DNA of 6,589 nucleotides from Thermodesulfovibrio sp. GTDB taxonomy: Bacteria > Nitrospirota > Thermodesulfovibrionia > Thermodesulfovibrionales > JdFR-85. Within the stretch, counting starts at the first letter, position 1; each line of letters begins with the position of its first letter. The notes under the pieces are model-generated. The model searched no databases. It was not told the DNA's origin and was given only the letters and a program-made list of their open reading frames with translations. Positions 4,282-6,589 of this stretch are shown one piece after another. The DNA lies in contig JALUAR010000027.1 of assembly GCA_027050975.1 (NCBI GenBank), positions 1-6,589 on the forward strand, in the 5' to 3' direction. The position numbers and the translations under genes were made by a program.

Positions 4282-4474
4282 GGTTTCCAAAACTGTTCTC
4301 TCTGCCACAGTCAGGGCAGTACCATGTGATGTTATTGCATGTCATGCCCCAGAGGTTTTCCTCCATACACTCCTGGCACATCACAAATCCGCAGGAGCAG
4401 GTCCAGGCAAACCTCACCCTCTTTCCACATGCCACACATTCGTATTCCTTTTTCTTTCTATCCTTCCAGCCCAT
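4277..4474 (-). CDS. Small Cys-rich RING-like zinc protein
   Basis: From the ATG at 4474 this is a 65-residue cytoplasmic protein (MGWKDRKKKEYEC...); a TTG at 4510 would add 12 residues without better support. Numbered from the ATG it has nine Cys: 13, 16, 26, 28, 33, 36, 46, 53 and 56. Eight of them read C-x2-C-x9-C-x-C-x4-C-x2-C-x16-C-x2-C, the eight-ligand cross-brace order of RING fingers, in an all-Cys form. The middle stretch CSCGFVMCQEC resembles that of the C4C4 RING of eukaryotic CNOT4. Two zinc ions are expected. Function is unknown; in bacteria such modules more often bind protein or nucleic acid than act as ubiquitin ligases. There is no Shine-Dalgarno. A TTGAAG-N18-CATAAT pair on the minus strand (CATAAT at 4486-4481) would start the transcript at the ATG itself. 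It is divergent from the methyltransferase. Confidence 0.75.
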   Translation of the reverse strand: MGWKDRKKKEYECVACGKRVRFAWTCSCGFVMCQECMEENLWGMTCNNITWYCPDCGRENSFGNQ

Positions 4475-4480
4475 ATATTT

Positions 4481-4510
4481 ATTATGACCGAAAGCCTTTA
4501 TTCCCTTCAA
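4481..4510 (-). promoter_or_regulatory. Candidate leaderless promoter of the zinc protein
   Basis: On the minus strand, TTGAAG (4510-4505), an 18-nt spacer, then CATAAT (4486-4481), 6 nt before the ATG at 4474. Transcription from it would begin at the A of the start codon. A perfect TTGACA at 4520-4515 lies nearby but has no -10 at usable spacing. Confidence 0.4.
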
Positions 4511-4560
4511 AGTATGTCAATATGCTTCAGAAAGGGACTCACAAATCTGCCAATAAAATC

Positions 4561-4569
4561 TGTTATCCT
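4561..4569 (+). promoter_or_regulatory. Extended -10 (TGTTATCCT) before the methyltransferase
   Basis: The TG-n motif and TATCCT end 8 nt before the ATG at 4578, so any transcript would have a leader of only one or two bases. No Shine-Dalgarno-like sequence lies in the 20 bases before the ATG. Confidence 0.35.
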
Positions 4570-4577
4570 AAAATACC

Positions 4578-5252
4578 ATGAACATAACCACTCTTATAAG
4601 AGACATTTCATTCTGGGATGAGTTCGCTCCATGGTATGAAAAGTGGCTGACAAGGGGTAATTACCACCAGTCTATCATCCGTGAGATCTCACAGATGGTA
4701 GAGCCTGGATGGAGGGTGCTTGACATTGGTGCTGCAACAGGTGTGCTTTCCATTCCAATGGCATCCTTAGGCTGCAGTGTTGATGCCTTGGAGCCCTCTG
4801 AAGGAATGAGAAAGATTTTTAATGAAAAACTCCGGTCTCTTGCTGTTAAGAATATAAGGATCATAGATGAAACCTGGGAGGAATACGAAACTTCAGCCAC
4901 CCTTCCTTATAACCTTATCATTGCCTGTAACAGCCTCCATTTAACCAGGGGAGGTATTAAAAAAGGAATGGAAAAGGTATTTGCCCATGCTTCGGAATAC
5001 GTCTGTCTCGTGACAGAAATCAATCAGTCCATATTTATTGACTTCAAGGAGATAAATGCACTTCAGAGTGAATACGAGTTTTTATACATAAAGAACTACA
5101 GAGTTAATAGCAGTTTTGTCTTTGAAGATATGAAGGAGGTGCTTGCCTTGTCTGAACTGCTGAACACTGAGGTGCAGGTTGCAGAGGAAGGGGGCAGACT
5201 GATTCAGCCTGACAGCACAGACATTGCAGTGCTCTGGTGGGAGCGGAGGTGA
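4578..5252 (+). CDS. Class I SAM-dependent methyltransferase
   Basis: A 224-residue Rossmann-fold methyltransferase. Motif I, VLDIGAATGVLSIPMA (47-62), forms the SAM loop. Glu72 in VDALEPSEGM ends strand 2, where it would bind the SAM ribose. YNLIIACNSLHL (111-122) is strand 4 and lies at the usual substrate side of the active site. The N-terminal segment FWDEFAPWYEKW is typical of small-molecule methyltransferases of the UbiE/Methyltransf_11 type, but the substrate cannot be told. The C-terminal half (about 140-224) diverges, with an acidic stretch and LWWERR at the end. It is monocistronic as far as visible: divergent from the zinc-protein gene and convergent with the protease gene, 37 nt away with no obvious terminator between. 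Confidence 0.88.
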   Translation: MNITTLIRDISFWDEFAPWYEKWLTRGNYHQSIIREISQMVEPGWRVLDIGAATGVLSIPMASLGCSVDALEPSEGMRKIFNEKLRSLAVKNIRIIDETWEEYETSATLPYNLIIACNSLHLTRGGIKKGMEKVFAHASEYVCLVTEINQSIFIDFKEINALQSEYEFLYIKNYRVNSSFVFEDMKEVLALSELLNTEVQVAEEGGRLIQPDSTDIAVLWWERR

Positions 5253-5289
5253 ATAGCGGCTGCAGTACTGATGGAATCCCTGATGTTTA

Positions 5290-6519
5290 TCATTCATCAT
5301 TATCAACAACCGCTAACCATTCAAGACCTCTCTGAGCAGAATCATATGATTCTTTGAATTCTTTAAATTCTTTGACGATTCTTTTAAATTCCCTCCTGCT
5401 GTTATCAAAATCCTTTAACATGTAGTAGGCCCAGCCCTTATAGGCCATGGCCTTTGCACACAGTCTTTTCTCTTCTGGACAATTTGATAAGAGATTATCA
5501 GCCTCGATAACAGCCCTTCTGAAGTCTTGAAGATAGTAATAATAGATCTCTGCTATCTGGAGTTTTGCATTGGAGCATGCCTTTTCGTCTTCTGGAAACC
5601 ATTCACATACTGCATTCAGGGCGTTTATCGCCATCTTCCATTTTCTTGCCCCCTTGCTTCCCCATTGGTTGATTGCATATTCTAATTGCTTATATCCACG
5701 TTCCTTGTTTTCAATGATGGGTGCAGGTTGTGTGTTAAACCACTCTGGTCTTTTTAGTGCTTCAGACCAGGTATAAGCGGGAGAATGAAAGTTCTGCAGG
5801 GTAAGAATTATTAAAGGCACAGCCCAAAATGCGTTTTTGATTCCATGAACGAATATCGGTGCAAGAAGATTCTTGCTTTTTTCATAAATAACAAGAAAAA
5901 ATATCCCCCATAATAAGATGATTAAGGTGTTTACCAGATCATAAAAATGTAACGCAGAAAAGACAGTGGCCTGGAAAACTGCAGCAAGTTTATAAGAGAC
6001 GCGAGTTTTCAGGGCATTATAGAGAAAGCCTCGGAAGAATATTTCCTCAACCACAGGTCCTAATGTGAATGCCAATACCAGAGTGGTCAGCAGAATGAAA
6101 CTATTCGGAGCATATATTGCAGCTTGCCATCCCTTGGGTACAGTGCTTTCAATTCCGAAAAGCGATTCAATAATCAAGACAAGTAATCCGGTAAAGAAAT
6201 TTAACAGAAATACGATGCCAACGGACTTGAAGAAAAGTTTTAAGAGACTTCGTGGTGGAGCAGGTTTAATTAATGGCCAGAAATTGCGCTTTTTGCATAT
6301 AAAAAGTGCATATAGCAATAAAGTGACATGATACATTATGTACAAAAAATAGAAAAAGGGTCTGCTAAGCCATGGCCTGTACATAAGTATCTTGATATCA
6401 GATAGCATGTAAACAAGGAGGTTATACGCAGCAGGAATACTTAGCCCTACAAAGATATCTTTGATAGGCCAAACTGCTGGCACAGACTGTTCAGGAAATG
6501 TTTTTTCAGCTCCCTCCAT
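5290..6519 (-). CDS. CPBP (CAAX protease/Abi) intramembrane metalloprotease with TPR-like C-terminal domain
   Basis: A 409-residue protein. Residues 1-265 form a multi-pass CPBP membrane protease with all three motifs: Glu158-Glu159-x3-Arg163 (EEIFFRGFLY), Phe187-x3-His191 (FSALHF) and His225-x3-Asn229 (HGIKNAF). These residues form the metal and water site of Rce1-like glutamate proteases, so the enzyme looks active. Hydrophobic helices lie at about 20-40, 55-75, 97-120, 138-157, 178-192 and 197-212. A soluble tail (about 268-409) has TPR-like helix pairs, such as CSNAKLQIAEIYYYYLQDFRRAVIEADNLL and AMAYKGWAYYMLKDFDNSRREFKRIVKEF (quoted as span 317-390, key aromatic Y and A positions). Bacterial relatives take part in prenyl-protein or bacteriocin-related processing, but this substrate is unknown. 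The fusion could recruit a protein partner. The ATG has no Shine-Dalgarno. Confidence 0.88.
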   Translation of the reverse strand: MEGAEKTFPEQSVPAVWPIKDIFVGLSIPAAYNLLVYMLSDIKILMYRPWLSRPFFYFLYIMYHVTLLLYALFICKKRNFWPLIKPAPPRSLLKLFFKSVGIVFLLNFFTGLLVLIIESLFGIESTVPKGWQAAIYAPNSFILLTTLVLAFTLGPVVEEIFFRGFLYNALKTRVSYKLAAVFQATVFSALHFYDLVNTLIILLWGIFFLVIYEKSKNLLAPIFVHGIKNAFWAVPLIILTLQNFHSPAYTWSEALKRPEWFNTQPAPIIENKERGYKQLEYAINQWGSKGARKWKMAINALNAVCEWFPEDEKACSNAKLQIAEIYYYYLQDFRRAVIEADNLLSNCPEEKRLCAKAMAYKGWAYYMLKDFDNSRREFKRIVKEFKEFKESYDSAQRGLEWLAVVDNDE

Positions 6520-6525
6520 ATTTAT

Positions 6526-6534
6526 AAGGTATCA
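6526..6534 (-). promoter_or_regulatory. Weak extended -10 before the protease gene
   Basis: TGATACCTT on the minus strand ends 6 nt before the ATG at 6519, again at leaderless distance. The hexamer is a poor match, so support is slight. Positions 6535-6589 hold nothing else that I recognise. Confidence 0.25.
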
Positions 6535-6589
6535 TTATTTACTCTGAGGCTATCTCAGGCCCCTGTTGGAGATATTCACTCTTTAAGTG

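Noticed and set aside
4515..4520. Perfect TTGACA on the minus strand as -35 for the zinc protein
   Set aside because: No acceptable -10 lies 16-18 nt downstream; TTGAAG with CATAAT fits better.
4223..4621. A 132-codon rightward ORF across the hairpins and the zinc-protein gene
   Set aside because: It reads through two perfect palindromes and antisense to a coherent Cys-rich protein, with no family-like features.

Overview
The window reads like ordinary chromosome from a Gram-negative, moderately AT-rich bacterium. Secreted basic repeat proteins sit beside an ECF sigma/anti-sigma pair, together with a DUF1848 protein and a CPBP membrane protease. A member of Nitrospirota or of the former Deltaproteobacteria would fit, but this rests on gene content only and is low-confidence. 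There are no RNA genes, CRISPR arrays, transposases or phage genes. No gene-free stretch exceeds about 210 bp.

Region 1 (60-2091) is an envelope-signalling locus. Reading leftward, an ECF sigma factor (1646-1086) is overlapped by its zinc-binding membrane anti-sigma factor (start 1089, ATGA overlap). That is overlapped in turn by a previously hidden 42-residue ORF (646-518, TAATG overlap). The last gene (488-60) encodes a secreted DUF3106-like protein made of six exact 18-residue repeats. Divergent to the sigma gene, a rightward gene (1771-2091) encodes a secreted protein built of GKGxxx hexads. The 124-bp gap between them carries two near mirror-image promoters (AAACC-N17-TCTATAT). I infer that the ECF factor drives both its own operon and the hexad protein.

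Region 2 (2153-3799) holds, leftward, a Phd/YefM antitoxin, a RelE/ParE-type toxin and a DUF1848 protein with a C-terminal radical-SAM-like cysteine motif. A textbook sigma-70 promoter (TTGACT-N17-TATTAT) precedes them. The antitoxin has lost one base near its N-terminus relative to the family pattern, so the well-placed Shine-Dalgarno leads into a 9-codon dead end just before the surviving ATG. The block is bounded by a 21-nt inverted repeat (20/21 identical), as a mobile or once-mobile cassette would be.

Region 3 (3765-6519) holds an unrecognised 102-residue protein, three tandem perfect hairpins with 3-nt loops, a small 8-9-Cys RING-like zinc protein (leftward), a class I SAM-dependent methyltransferase (rightward) and a leftward CPBP intramembrane protease fused to a TPR-like tail. 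Several of these genes lack a Shine-Dalgarno and have a -10-like hexamer only 6-8 nt before the ATG, suggesting leaderless mRNAs.
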